Below, piece after piece: positions 9,889-17,558 of a stretch of 64,000 nt of DNA. The stretch is from Xanthomonas sontii. Its GTDB lineage: Bacteria > Pseudomonadota > Gammaproteobacteria > Xanthomonadales > Xanthomonadaceae. The position numbers were made by a program, and so were the translations under genes. Positions within the stretch are counted from its first letter, which is position 1. The number at the start of each line of letters is the position of its first letter. The notes under the pieces are model-generated. The model was given only the letters and a program-made list of their open reading frames with translations. It was not told where the DNA came from and did no database searches. Where the stretch lies: assembly GCF_040529055.1 (NCBI RefSeq), contig NZ_CP132342.1:1424001-1488000 (forward strand), given 5' to 3'.

Positions 9889-10746
9889 ATGAAACTGCTG
9901 CGTTACGGCGAACCCGGCCACGAACGCCCGGCCCTGCTCGATGCCGACGGCCACCTGCGCGACCTCTCGGCGGTGATCGACGACGTCGCCGGCGAGCATC
10001 TCACCGCCACCGGCCTGGCCAGGCTGCGCGCGCTCGATCCGACCACGCTGCCGCAGGTGGACGGCGAAGTGCGCTACGGCGCCGCCGTGGGCCGCGTCGG
10101 CAAGTTCATCTGCGTCGGACTGAACTACGCCGACCATGCCGCCGAGTCGGGCATGGCGGTGCCGGAGATGCCGGTGCTGTTCATGAAGGCCACCAGCGCG
10201 ATCAGCGGCCCCAACGACACCGTGACCATTCCGCGCGGTTCGCTCAAGACCGACTGGGAAGTGGAGCTGGGCGTGGTGATCGGCGATACCGCGCGCGACG
10301 TGCCGGTGGACGAGGCGCTGTCGCATGTCGCCGGCTATGCGGTGATCAACGACCTGTCCGAGCGCGCGTTCCAGCTCGAGCACGGCGGGCAATGGGTGAA
10401 GGGCAAGAGCTGCGACGGCTTCGGCCCGATCGGCCCGTGGCTGGTCACCGCCGACGAGGTGCCGGACCCGCAGAACCTGTCGATGTGGCTGGAGGTCAAC
10501 GGCCACCGCTACCAGAACGGCAGCACCCGCACGATGGTGTTCGGCGTGGCCGAGCTGGTCAGCCACATCAGCCGCTACATGACGCTGCTGCCGGGCGACG
10601 TGATCAGCACCGGCACGCCGCCGGGCGTGGGCCTGGGGCAGAAGCCGCAGGTGTACCTGAAGCCGGGCGACGTGATGCGGCTGGGCATCGAAGGCCTGGG
10701 CGAGCAACGCCAGGCCGTCGTGGCGCATCCGCGCGACGCGGCCTAA
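9889..10746 (+). CDS. FAH-family hydrolase, probable 2,4-diketo-3-deoxy-L-fuconate hydrolase
   Basis: A 285-residue fumarylacetoacetate-hydrolase-fold enzyme. The metal-binding region has the family words VGLNYADHA, then KTDWEVELGVVIG, then ISTGTPPGVG. In this pathway it splits the 2,4-diketo acid into pyruvate and L-lactate. The start has a ribosome site (AGAGGA) eight bases upstream. It is the fourth gene of the run and is followed by 278 bp of paired repeats before the dehydratase, so the dehydratase may be transcribed separately. Confidence 0.85.
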   Translation: MKLLRYGEPGHERPALLDADGHLRDLSAVIDDVAGEHLTATGLARLRALDPTTLPQVDGEVRYGAAVGRVGKFICVGLNYADHAAESGMAVPEMPVLFMKATSAISGPNDTVTIPRGSLKTDWEVELGVVIGDTARDVPVDEALSHVAGYAVINDLSERAFQLEHGGQWVKGKSCDGFGPIGPWLVTADEVPDPQNLSMWLEVNGHRYQNGSTRTMVFGVAELVSHISRYMTLLPGDVISTGTPPGVGLGQKPQVYLKPGDVMRLGIEGLGEQRQAVVAHPRDAA

Positions 10747-10970
10747 AGCCCCTCTCCCCTCGGGAGAGGGGTTGGGGTGAGGGTCCGGGGCGAAGCCACC
10801 TCGCATTGCATCCTGCTGCGGCTTTCGCTCGCGCGTGAGCGACACCGCGACGTGCTCTGACTTCGTTCTTGTTTTGCAGGGGCGGTGACATCACTGCACC
10901 GCTGCACCCTCACCCCAACCCCTCTCTCCCAAGAAGGGGACTCCCTTCGGTCGCCGGGGGGAGAGGGGCT
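10747..10970. repeat. Inverted pair of the GGGAGAGGGGTTGGGG repeat, no gene between
   Basis: A forward copy at 10747-10788 (AGCCCCTCTCC...GGTTGGGGTGAGGGT) faces a reverse copy at about 10906-10970 (ACCCTCACCCCAACCCC...GGAGAGGGGCT). The hairpin loop of the reverse copy has been enlarged by about 25 bases. The 115 bp between them codes for nothing I recognise. Orientation is the same as in the pair that bounds the DUF559 gene at 61078-61516, so this may be a version without the gene. Confidence 0.75.
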
Positions 10971-11024
10971 GCTCCATCGTTGTTTTCGACTGTTTCTCTT
11001 TCCGCCTCACCGACCAGGATCCCC

Positions 11025-12344
11025 ATGAGCAAAATCGTCGCGCTCGAGACCTTCGACGTCCGTTTCCCCACCTCGCGCGAACTGGACGGTTCCGATGCGA
11101 TGAATCCGGATCCGGATTATTCGGCCGCCTATCTGCGCCTGCGTACCGATGCCGACGACGGCCTCGCCGGCTACGGCCTGGCCTTCACCATCGGCCGCGG
11201 CAACGACGTGCAGAGCGCGGCGGTGGCGGCGCTGGCGCATCACGTGGTCGGCCGCGACGTGGAGACGGTGATCGGCGACCTGGGCGGGTTCGCGCGCAGC
11301 CTCACCGACGACTCGCAGCTGCGCTGGCTGGGCCCGGAGAAGGGCGTGATGCACATGGCCATCGGCGCCGTGGTCAACGCCGCGTGGGACATGGCCGCGC
11401 GCCGCGCCGGCAAGCCGCTGTGGCGCTTCATCGCCGAGCTGTCGCCGGAGCAACTGGTGGCCGCGATCGACTTCCGCTACCTCAGCGACGCGCTGACCCC
11501 GGACGAGGCGCTGGCCATGTTGCGCGATGCCGAACCGCTGCGCGACGAGCGTATCCAGACCCTGCTCGAACAGGGCTATCCGGCCTACACCACCTCGCCC
11601 GGCTGGCTCGGCTATTCCGACGAGAAGCTGGTGCGCCTGGCCAAGGAAGCGGTGGCCGATGGCTTCCGCACCATCAAGCTCAAGGTCGGCGCCAACGTGG
11701 AGGACGACATCCGCCGCTGCCGCCTGGCGCGCGCCGCGATCGGCCCGGACATCGCCATGGCGGTGGACGCCAACCAGCGTTGGGATGTCGGCCCGGCGAT
11801 CGCCTGGATGCGCCAGCTCGCCGAATTCGACATCGCCTGGATCGAGGAGCCGACCAGCCCCGACGACGTACTCGGCCACGCCGCGATCCGCCGCGGCATC
11901 GCCCCGGTGCCGGTGTCCACCGGCGAGCACACCCAGAACCGGGTGGTGTTCAAGCAGTTGCTGCAGGCCGGCGCGGTGGACCTGATCCAGATCGACGCTG
12001 CGCGCGTGGGCGGCGTCAACGAGAACCTGGCGATCCTGCTGCTGGCGGCCAAGTTCGGCGTGCGCGTGTTTCCGCATGCCGGCGGCGTGGGCCTGTGCGA
12101 ACTGGTGCAACACCTGGCGATGGCCGATTTCGTCGCCATCACCGGCAAGATGGAAGACCGCGCGATCGAGTTCGTCGACCACCTGCACCAGCACTTCGTC
12201 GATCCGGTGCGGATCGTCCACGGCCGCTATCTGGCGCCGACCACGCCGGGCTTCTCGGCCGAGATGCACGCCGCCTCGGTCACCCAGTTCCTGTATCCGG
12301 ACGGCCCGTTCTGGAGCGCGGATCTGGCCGCGCAGGGCGGCTGA
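11025..12344 (+). CDS. fucD: L-fuconate dehydratase (enolase superfamily)
   Basis: A 439-residue mandelate-racemase-like enolase-superfamily enzyme that dehydrates L-fuconate to 2-keto-3-deoxy-L-fuconate. The catalytic KxK pair falls at Lys218 and Lys220, a metal ligand at Asp248 (VDANQRW), another in [10 protein letters not shown], and the His of FPHAGG at His351. These are the positions I recall for the structurally characterised X. campestris enzyme. The start at 11025 follows CAGGA and gives this exact numbering. It is separated from the other pathway genes by a repeat pair but clearly belongs with them. Confidence 0.95.
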   Translation: MSKIVALETFDVRFPTSRELDGSDAMNPDPDYSAAYLRLRTDADDGLAGYGLAFTIGRGNDVQSAAVAALAHHVVGRDVETVIGDLGGFARSLTDDSQLRWLGPEKGVMHMAIGAVVNAAWDMAARRAGKPLWRFIAELSPEQLVAAIDFRYLSDALTPDEALAMLRDAEPLRDERIQTLLEQGYPAYTTSPGWLGYSDEKLVRLAKEAVADGFRTIKLKVGANVEDDIRRCRLARAAIGPDIAMAVDANQRWDVGPAIAWMRQLAEFDIAWIEEPTSPDDVLGHAAIRRGIAPVPVSTGEHTQNRVVFKQLLQAGAVDLIQIDAARVGGVNENLAILLLAAKFGVRVFPHAGGVGLCELVQHLAMADFVAITGKMEDRAIEFVDHLHQHFVDPVRIVHGRYLAPTTPGFSAEMHAASVTQFLYPDGPFWSADLAAQGG

Positions 12345-12410
12345 CGCCAGCGACCTCGGTGCGCTTCCGCCGAAGGAAGCGCGCCGGTTGCGGTGGTTGC
12401 CAGTGCATCT

Positions 12411-12639
12411 GTCGCGGCTGAAGCCGCTCCTGCGACGGCGGCGGCAGCGGTGCTGGATCGCTCGCTGTGGGAGCGACTTCAGTCGCGACGCACGAACCTG
12501 TGAACGCACCAGCTTCGACAGCACTCGGGACTGAAGTCCCTCCCACACACGTCACACAGCGTCCGCCGCGCCTGCCGCGACCTCTGGAACCGCACCTGCT
12601 GCACTTTCTGCAACCGTGGGAGCGGCTTCAGCCGCGACG
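12411..12639. repeat. Cluster of four REP-like palindromes
   Basis: Four copies of a 25-base word lie at 12411-12436 (reverse), 12466-12490 (forward), 12525-12548 (reverse) and 12615-12639 (forward). The forward form reads GTGGGAGCGGCTTCAGCCGC or a variant with an ACTTCAGT core. Orientation alternates, so the copies form two inverted pairs, the usual arrangement of REP doublets. They fill the 372-bp gap between two convergent transcription units, fucD and the mutarotase, and could end transcription from both sides. No gene is seen. Confidence 0.85.
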
Positions 12640-12716
12640 AGCGAAGCGGTAAACCAACCGGTCTCGCGCGCGCTCGGCACCGGCCTTCCAACACACGCAT
12701 ACGCCCACGCAATACC

Positions 12717-13091
12717 TCAGCCCGTACCGTTGCGCTCCTGGGCGGCCAGCGCCGCCTGCAAGGAAAAGATCTGCAGCGCTTCGCGCCATTTTTCGCCGGG
12801 CGCCGAGCCGGGCAAGGGTTTCTGGAAGCGCCACATCAACTCCTCCCACGCCTGCACGCGCGGATCGGCGGCGTCGGCGGCGGCCTTGGCGGCGGGCGAA
12901 TAGTCCTCGTCCACCTCCATCAGCATCACCAGGCGGTCGCCGCAGCGGTGGATGTCCAGCTCGCGGATGCCGGCGGCGCGCAGCGAGGCGACGATCTCCG
13001 GCCACACGGTGTCGGGACGGTGCCAGCGTTCGTATTCGGCGATCAGCGCCGGGTCGTCGTGCAGGTCCAGCAGGTAGCAATGGCGCGGCAT
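12717..13091 (-). CDS. Sugar mutarotase, probable L-fucose mutarotase
   Basis: A 124-residue protein of the RhaM-like mutarotase family, recognisable by the small ferredoxin-like fold sequence with the conserved ELDIHR, MEVDEDY and ELMW segments. These enzymes interconvert sugar anomers; in this cluster the substrate should be L-fucose, giving the anomer used by the dehydrogenase. It is translated from the minus strand, 3 bp after fucP, so the two form an operon. Its stop is followed by REP repeats. Confidence 0.83.
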   Translation of the reverse strand: MPRHCYLLDLHDDPALIAEYERWHRPDTVWPEIVASLRAAGIRELDIHRCGDRLVMLMEVDEDYSPAAKAAADAADPRVQAWEELMWRFQKPLPGSAPGEKWREALQIFSLQAALAAQERNGTG

Positions 13092-13094
13092 GGT

Positions 13095-14402
13095 TCAGGC
13101 TCCGCGGGCAGAGGGAAGGGGCGCCACGCGGTTTCGCGCCGCATGCAGCGCGAAGCCGAGGATCACCGCGAAGCCGATCGCGGGCACCGCCAGCGCCCAG
13201 TGGATGCCGGCGTGGTCGGACACCGCGCCCATCACCGCGGTCAACGCGGCGCCGCCGATGATCGCCATGACGATCAGCGAGGCCCCCAGCTTGCGCGCGT
13301 CGTCGTCCAGTCCGTCCAGGCCCAGCGCGAAGATGGTCGGGAACATCACCGACATGAACAGGCTGCTGGCGACCAGCGCATACAGGCCGATCCAGCCCGG
13401 CAGCGCCACCGCCACCGCGCACAGCAGCAGGTTGAGCAGGGCGAACACGCCCAGCAGCCGCGCCGGCGCCAGGAAGCGCAGCAGCGCGGTGCCGATGAAG
13501 CGGCCGGCCATGAACAGCACCAGCGACAGGGTGAGGAAATCGGCGGCGGTCTTCTCCGGGGTGCCGGGCACGCCGTCCTGCAGGTAGCGGATCAGGTAGC
13601 TCCAGATGCCCACCTGCGCGCCGACGTAGAAGAACTGCGCGACCACCGCGAACACGAAGCGGCCATTGCGCCGCAGCTGGCCGAAGCCGCCGGCGCGCGC
13701 GCCATCGCCACCGGCGCGGGTGGCGGGGAAGCGGGTCAGCCCGATCAGCAGCGCCCACAGCAGCACCACCGCGCCGATGATCAGATACGGCGTCTGCACC
13801 GCCAGCGACTCGGTGGCGAAGAAGGCCTCGCGCGCGGCCGGCGCCATCGCCGCCAGCTCCTGCGGCGTGTGCTCCACGCCGGAGAGGATGAAGTGCTGGC
13901 CGACCAGGATGCCGGTGATCGACCCCAGCGGGTTGAACGCCTGCGCCAGGTTCAGCCGCCGCGCCGCGCCCTCGGCGGGGCCGAGCACGGTGACCAGCGG
14001 GTTGGCGGTGGTTTCCAGGAAGGCCAGACCGCTGGCGATGACGAACAGCGCCAGCAGGAACAGCCAGTAGGTGTGCACCTGCGCGGCGGGGTAGAACAGG
14101 AACGCGCCGGCCGCGTACAGCAGCAGGCCCAGCACCACCGCGGCCTTGTAGCTGTAGCGTCGCATGAACATCGCCGCCGGGATCGCGAACACGAAGTAGC
14201 CCAGGTAGAACGCGCTCTGCACCAGTCCGGCCTGCAGGTCGCTCAGCTCGAAGACCTTCTTGAACTGCTTGATCAGGATGTCGTTGAGGTTGTTCGCCAT
14301 GCCCCAGAGAAAGAACAGGCTGACGATCAGGACCAACGGCGCAAGCGCGGTCCGGGTAAGACTGGCGGACGCCGGTGTGGCGGATTCGCTGCTGTAGTGC
14401 AT
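13095..14402 (-). CDS. fucP: L-fucose:proton symporter, MFS
   Basis: A 435-residue FucP-type major facilitator with about twelve hydrophobic segments. The N-terminal signature FFLWGMANNLNDILI is typical of this family, as are GLAFLETTANP and the later motifs. It imports L-fucose into the cytoplasm. It starts at 14402 and is divergent from the IclR gene, with a 212-bp intergenic region holding an A/T-rich operator-like island. The mutarotase follows after 3 bp. Confidence 0.92.
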   Translation of the reverse strand: MHYSSESATPASASLTRTALAPLVLIVSLFFLWGMANNLNDILIKQFKKVFELSDLQAGLVQSAFYLGYFVFAIPAAMFMRRYSYKAAVVLGLLLYAAGAFLFYPAAQVHTYWLFLLALFVIASGLAFLETTANPLVTVLGPAEGAARRLNLAQAFNPLGSITGILVGQHFILSGVEHTPQELAAMAPAAREAFFATESLAVQTPYLIIGAVVLLWALLIGLTRFPATRAGGDGARAGGFGQLRRNGRFVFAVVAQFFYVGAQVGIWSYLIRYLQDGVPGTPEKTAADFLTLSLVLFMAGRFIGTALLRFLAPARLLGVFALLNLLLCAVAVALPGWIGLYALVASSLFMSVMFPTIFALGLDGLDDDARKLGASLIVMAIIGGAALTAVMGAVSDHAGIHWALAVPAIGFAVILGFALHAARNRVAPLPSARGA

Positions 14403-14481
14403 TGCCGCCTACCCCTCCCAAGGTGTGCCGCGTCGCGTTCGGATTGTCGGCGGAGCGTACTGCGCCGGCGAGTGCCATGCA

Positions 14482-14515
14482 AATATAAAATTTGAGTTCA
14501 TATGTGGATTGCAAT
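14482..14515. promoter_or_regulatory. Candidate IclR operator between fucP and its regulator
   Basis: An A/T-rich island in the divergent intergenic region contains TTCATATGTG at 14497-14506. This matches the word TTCATATGCG that overlaps the candidate -10 box of the fucose operon at 6995-7004. The core CATATG is palindromic, as expected for a dimer site. No convincing -35/-10 pair could be fixed for either divergent gene. That the IclR product binds here is inference from the shared word and location. Confidence 0.45.
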
Positions 14516-14614
14516 GCAGCATCGACGCGTGGGCTGCGGGGGCCCAGGCGGTGCGAGCCGGCGCGGCCTCCCTGTACCCTAGTCCTCTTCACCTGCTGCC
14601 GGGCCCTCGACGGA

Positions 14615-15367
14615 ATGACCACCCCCTTGCCCAAGTACCGCGCGCCCGCCCTGGACAAGGGGCTGGACATCCTGGAGTTGCTGGCGCGCGACGGGCGGCC
14701 GATGAGCATGGGCGAGATCTCGCAGGGCATCGGCCGTTCGCGCGGCGAGATCTTCCGCATGCTGCAGGTGCTGGAAGAGCGCGGCTACCTGACCCGCACT
14801 GCGGGCGAGGGGGGCTACACGCTGACCAACCGCCTGTTCATGCTCGGCATGCAGCAGCCGCGGGTGCAGAACGTCACCGAGGTGGCGCTGCCGGTGATGC
14901 GCGCGCTGGCCGACGCGATTCGCCAGCCCTGCCACCTGGTGGCGCCGTCGGACGACCAGATCGTGGTCATCGCGCAGATGGACGTGCCCAGCGACCTCGG
15001 CCTGGTGGTGCGCCCCGGCCACCGTCGCCCGTTCGCGCATTCCACTTCCGGCCTGGTGCTGTTCGCGTTCCAGCCGGCCGACGCGCAGGCGCAATTGCTG
15101 CAGCGCCTGGACGCCAGCGAGGTGGCCTACGACCGCGCCGCGTTCCTGGCCGCGGCGCAGGAAGTGCACGCGCTGGGCTACAGCATCCACCCCAGCGAGG
15201 CAGTGGTCGGGGTGATCGACCTCACCGCGCCGATCCTGCAGCACGGCGTCGCCCGCTACACCCTGACCGTGCCCTTCATCGAACGCCGCCCGCAACCGAT
15301 CGACGCGCAGGCGGCGATGCGCGCGGTGTGCGATGCCGCGGCGCAGATCAGTGCGGCGTTGGCGTAG
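14615..15367 (+). CDS. IclR-family transcriptional regulator of L-fucose catabolism
   Basis: A 250-residue IclR-type protein. The N-terminal winged helix covers roughly residues 10-75 (KGLDILELLARDG, then SRGEIFRMLQVLEERGYL), and the C-terminal effector domain follows. The start at 14615 (MTTPLPKYR) puts the helix at the usual place; an upstream in-frame extension of 41 residues lacks family likeness. It is divergent from fucP and close to the fucose genes, so L-fucose or a pathway intermediate is the likely effector. It is followed by an attC-like site and gene cassettes that are unrelated. Confidence 0.85.
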   Translation: MTTPLPKYRAPALDKGLDILELLARDGRPMSMGEISQGIGRSRGEIFRMLQVLEERGYLTRTAGEGGYTLTNRLFMLGMQQPRVQNVTEVALPVMRALADAIRQPCHLVAPSDDQIVVIAQMDVPSDLGLVVRPGHRRPFAHSTSGLVLFAFQPADAQAQLLQRLDASEVAYDRAAFLAAAQEVHALGYSIHPSEAVVGVIDLTAPILQHGVARYTLTVPFIERRPQPIDAQAAMRAVCDAAAQISAALA

Positions 15368-15536
15368 GTGCCGTGATCCTGGCGAGTCCGGGGCTGGGAT
15401 GCGATGGCGGCGTGCAAGAAGCGAGTGGAGCGCGTAAGCCCGGCGATCGCGATCCGTGGCATGCTCAACGCTCGGTGGCGGTGCTGGGGGGCACGGTCCA
15501 TGCGTTGGCATAGCAGCCGTGTTTGCGTCGGTTCGA

Positions 15537-15595
15537 GGCTAGCCATTCATTCAAGCCGAACCCGCGTCGTGGTGCGGTTAACTCAGGTGCTAGGC
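15537..15595 (+). other. attC-like recombination site 1
   Basis: A degenerate integron attC. The left arm has TTCATTCAAGCCGA, followed by a short loop, the right arm GCGGTTAACTCAGG, and an R' box GCTAGGC at 15589-15595 (canonical GTTAGGC with one change). It matches the family pattern in which AAGCCG pairs with CGGYTTAACTC and the site ends in GTTAGGC. It lies 5 bp before the first cassette ORF and marks the left edge of the array. The R'' side is weak. Confidence 0.65.
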
Positions 15596-15600
15596 GGCAT

Positions 15601-16020
15601 ATGAACATTGCACGCGCATTGTGTTCGACTTGGGTCGCGCTCGCCGCGCTTTCGGCGAATGCTGCGCCGGTGGTCAGAATCGATGGGAGTTCACCGGATC
15701 GCTTCGAGCGCTCGCATGCCGAGCTCGTCGCGTCTCTTTCTCCGCAACAGCGGCTGCGGCTCAGCCTCGCGGAGATCGTCTATCTCGAATCAAGGCAGTG
15801 CTTGGGCAGGCGTCAGGCGCATGCCGATTCCTTCGTGGAGCATCAGCTTGGCGGGCAGGTAGATCTCGCACCCTGTCGAAAGGCGTTGCACGGTCTGGGC
15901 TACCGGGAAATCATGGAGCGCAGCTATCCTCCAGGCGGCGGTCCTGGTCCAGAGGCTGTGCCGCCTAACAGCGCTGCCAAGTCGAAGCCGCTTCGCGGCG
16001 CTGGCCAATTCTGGCGTTAG
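15601..16020 (+). CDS. Gene cassette 1: secreted hypothetical protein
   Basis: A 139-residue protein with a clear signal peptide (MNIARALCSTWVALAALSANAA, cleavage before APVV). The mature part contains EIVYLESRQCLGRRQ and has two cysteines. The ATG lies 5 bp after an attC R' box, as is common for cassette genes, and no good ribosome site is present. The frame reads through the following attC: the last 20 residues are encoded by the site, and the TAG stop sits inside its R' box. A normal cassette gene would stop at or before R'', so the end may result from a frameshift. The family is not recognised. Confidence 0.65.
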   Translation: MNIARALCSTWVALAALSANAAPVVRIDGSSPDRFERSHAELVASLSPQQRLRLSLAEIVYLESRQCLGRRQAHADSFVEHQLGGQVDLAPCRKALHGLGYREIMERSYPPGGGPGPEAVPPNSAAKSKPLRGAGQFWR

Positions 16021-16023
16021 GGC
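15963..16023 (+). other. attC-like recombination site 2
   Basis: The R'' box GCCTAAC (15963-15969) is a perfect RYYYAAC. The arms AAGTCGAAGCCGC and GCGGCGCTGGCCAATTC flank a TTCG loop. The R' box reads GTTAGGGC at 16016-16023, the canonical GTTAGGC with one extra G. Total length is about 60 bp, normal for Xanthomonas-type attC sites. The downstream part of cassette ORF 1 is translated through it. Confidence 0.75.
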
Positions 16024-16029
16024 ACACAC

Positions 16030-16461
16030 ATGATTCTTTCGCTCTTGATGCAGATGGCGACTGGTACGCCACCTATGCCGCCGCCGGCTGTCCGCGGGTT
16101 CTGCACCCCGGTTCAGCCGGAGCTTGCCAAATTTCAGGTTGATGAGGACTACCACGTGATCGGCCAGCAGCGTCGCACCGGAAAGCTCTACTCCGGCACC
16201 CTGCGCGTACAGCGGGTTGGAAGCCACTACCAGTTGGTCAGAGTTGTCGGCGGCAAGAGCGTGCGCGGTGTGGCTACGCCGGTGGCATGCGGGCCAGACG
16301 AAGTCCATCTGTTGCAGATCCGCTACGCGAACGAGCCAGCGTTCAACTGTAAAATGAGCGTGAACTATGACAACTATTCGGTGGCTAGCTGCGGTCCTGC
16401 CGGCCGAGACGGCTGGGCGGTCACCGGCTTGGAAGCGTGGTATCCCAACGGTACGCCCTAA
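16030..16461 (+). CDS. Gene cassette 2: hypothetical protein
   Basis: A 143-residue protein starting 6 bp after attC site 2. Base composition is clearly unlike the chromosome around it: by my count bases 16321-16380 hold 29 G/C of 60. The N-terminus (MILSLLMQMATGTPP) is mildly hydrophobic and could be a short export signal. The body has alternating hydrophobic and polar residues suggesting beta structure and ends in WYPNGTP. Its TAA stop overlaps the R'' side of the next attC, as expected for a cassette gene. I do not recognise the family. Confidence 0.7.
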   Translation: MILSLLMQMATGTPPMPPPAVRGFCTPVQPELAKFQVDEDYHVIGQQRRTGKLYSGTLRVQRVGSHYQLVRVVGGKSVRGVATPVACGPDEVHLLQIRYANEPAFNCKMSVNYDNYSVASCGPAGRDGWAVTGLEAWYPNGTP

Positions 16462-16515
16462 TCATTCGTCCAAGACGATGCCGTTTCGCTATGTGCCTCA
16501 ACTCGGGTGATAGGC
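16455..16515 (+). other. attC-like recombination site 3
   Basis: Degenerate R'' GCCCTAATC at 16455-16463, arms CATTCGTCCAAGACG and GTGCCTCAACTCGGG around a TTTCGC loop, and R' GATAGGC at 16509-16515 (canonical GTTAGGC with one change). Layout and length agree with the other four sites. The stop codon of cassette ORF 2 lies inside R''. Confidence 0.7.
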
Positions 16516-16519
16516 AGCA

Positions 16520-16816
16520 ATGGCAGATAAATTGGAAGTTCAACGGCGCAAGCAACTCCGCAGGGCAGCGGAAGCCAAGCAGCGCGAATCCGAGGAGAGC
16601 AGCCTTCCTGTTCCCAGAGAGACACTTTGGGCGCTATTCGACTACTTGGACATGTCGCTTGCAGTCGGTTGCGACCATTCCTTGCGGCTGACGGAACAGT
16701 TCCTTGCGTCCCGCGAGATTCGGCCGGAGTTGCTGGTGGCCTGGCTTGGAGAGTACGGCGGCTTCTGCGACTGCGAAGTGCTGTCCAATGTAGAGGAGCG
16801 CTGGGGCAGGCAGTGA
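16520..16816 (+). CDS. Gene cassette 3: DUF2695-like protein
   Basis: A 98-residue protein beginning 4 bp after attC site 3. The N-terminal third is charged and helical (residues 1-32). The rest has the pattern I associate with DUF2695: CDHSLRLTEQFL, then WLGEYGGFCDCEVLSNV. The function of that family is unknown. There is no signal peptide, so it is likely cytoplasmic. Three of its residues in the conserved block are Cys or His, which may bind metal. The TGA at 16814-16816 is followed by attC site 4 after 10 bp. Confidence 0.75.
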   Translation: MADKLEVQRRKQLRRAAEAKQRESEESSLPVPRETLWALFDYLDMSLAVGCDHSLRLTEQFLASREIRPELLVAWLGEYGGFCDCEVLSNVEERWGRQ

Positions 16817-16826
16817 TGTGGTTGCT

Positions 16827-16886
16827 GTCTGACGGTTCCTTCGAGCCGACGCCGCCTCGCGGCTCGGCTTAACTCAGGTGTTATGC
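16827..16886 (+). other. attC-like recombination site 4
   Basis: The best-formed site of the array. R'' is GTCTGAC (16827-16833). The left arm TTCGAGCCGACGCCG pairs with the right arm GCGGCTCGGCTTAACTC, and R' is GTTATGC (16880-16886). The start codon of the next cassette ORF is inside R'. Confidence 0.8.
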
Positions 16887-17194
16887 AGCACGGAGAGAAC
16901 GAGGCTATCGTGGACTACAAGAAAAAAATTCACGCGCACATCCAAGCGGCTGCCGATGAGCTCCTCGCCTTTGTGCGCAGCTGTGAGGCGGACTACGTCG
17001 AACGATGGGTTCCCACGGTTCACGTCAAAGACGCCCTGGAGCTCAACTTTGTCGCCACGCCGCAGCAAGGACGGCAGTACGGCCCGAAGGGCTGGCTGTT
17101 CGCCATCCTCGCCAGGGTGCTCGAAGATCAAGGCGTGCTTGAACACAAGAAGGTTGGCAAACGTTCCTACTGCAGATCAAGGGCTGCTGCCTAA
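16883..17194 (+). CDS. Gene cassette 4: hypothetical protein
   Basis: A 103-residue soluble protein. Its ATG is inside the R' box of attC site 4, and its TAA stop is inside the R'' box of attC site 5, the textbook compact fit of a cassette ORF between two sites. The first half is helical (YKKKIHAHIQAAADELLAFV); the second half has GWLFAILARVLEDQGVLEHK, which resembles a winged-helix segment. The basic C-terminus (KKVGKRSYCRSR) is noteworthy. I cannot assign a family. Confidence 0.75.
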   Translation: MQHGENEAIVDYKKKIHAHIQAAADELLAFVRSCEADYVERWVPTVHVKDALELNFVATPQQGRQYGPKGWLFAILARVLEDQGVLEHKKVGKRSYCRSRAAA

Positions 17195-17246
17195 CAATCG
17201 ATCCAGGCCGGCGCCACTTCGTGGCGCGTCTTAACGCAGGGTAGGC
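17189..17246 (+). other. attC-like recombination site 5, right end of array
   Basis: R'' GCCTAAC (17189-17195) is perfect. Arms CCAGGCCGGCGCCAC and GTGGCGCGTCTTAACGC surround a short TTC loop, and R' reads GGTAGGC (17240-17246), one change from canonical. No cassette follows: 17247-17558 has no gene or further site that I can see and precedes the TlpA-like gene. Confidence 0.75.
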
Positions 17247-17558
17247 CGCCTGACCCGTCTGCGACGTACAGCGCTCGGGAGGCCTCACTGACGTACCGCC
17301 ACCGGTGCGTCGACCACGCGCAGCATCCCCCGTGCCGCTGTTCTCGCGCTGCGCGCGCCGAGCACGCGGCAAGGTCAGCGAATGCCTGCGTCTGCGCTGC
17401 ATGCCCACATATGCGCCACATCGCTGGAATGCGCGCCCACGGTGCACGTGACTCGATCCCCAGCCTGATCACGCAGTCGCTGCGCGTGCGCGCAAAGCGT
17501 TGACCTGTGCGCCACCGCTGCGCAGCCTGCAGGGAACACGGCGACATGGACACACGGC
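17247..17558. other. Gene-free spacer after the cassette array
   Basis: About 310 bp of GC-rich sequence between the last attC-like site and the TlpA-like gene. No frame here looks coding, no integrase remnant is recognisable, and no promoter stands out. Confidence 0.5.

Noticed and set aside
15368..15536. Search for an integrase remnant left of the cassette array
   Set aside because: No frame here resembles a tyrosine recombinase; the R-H-R-Y pattern is not visible.
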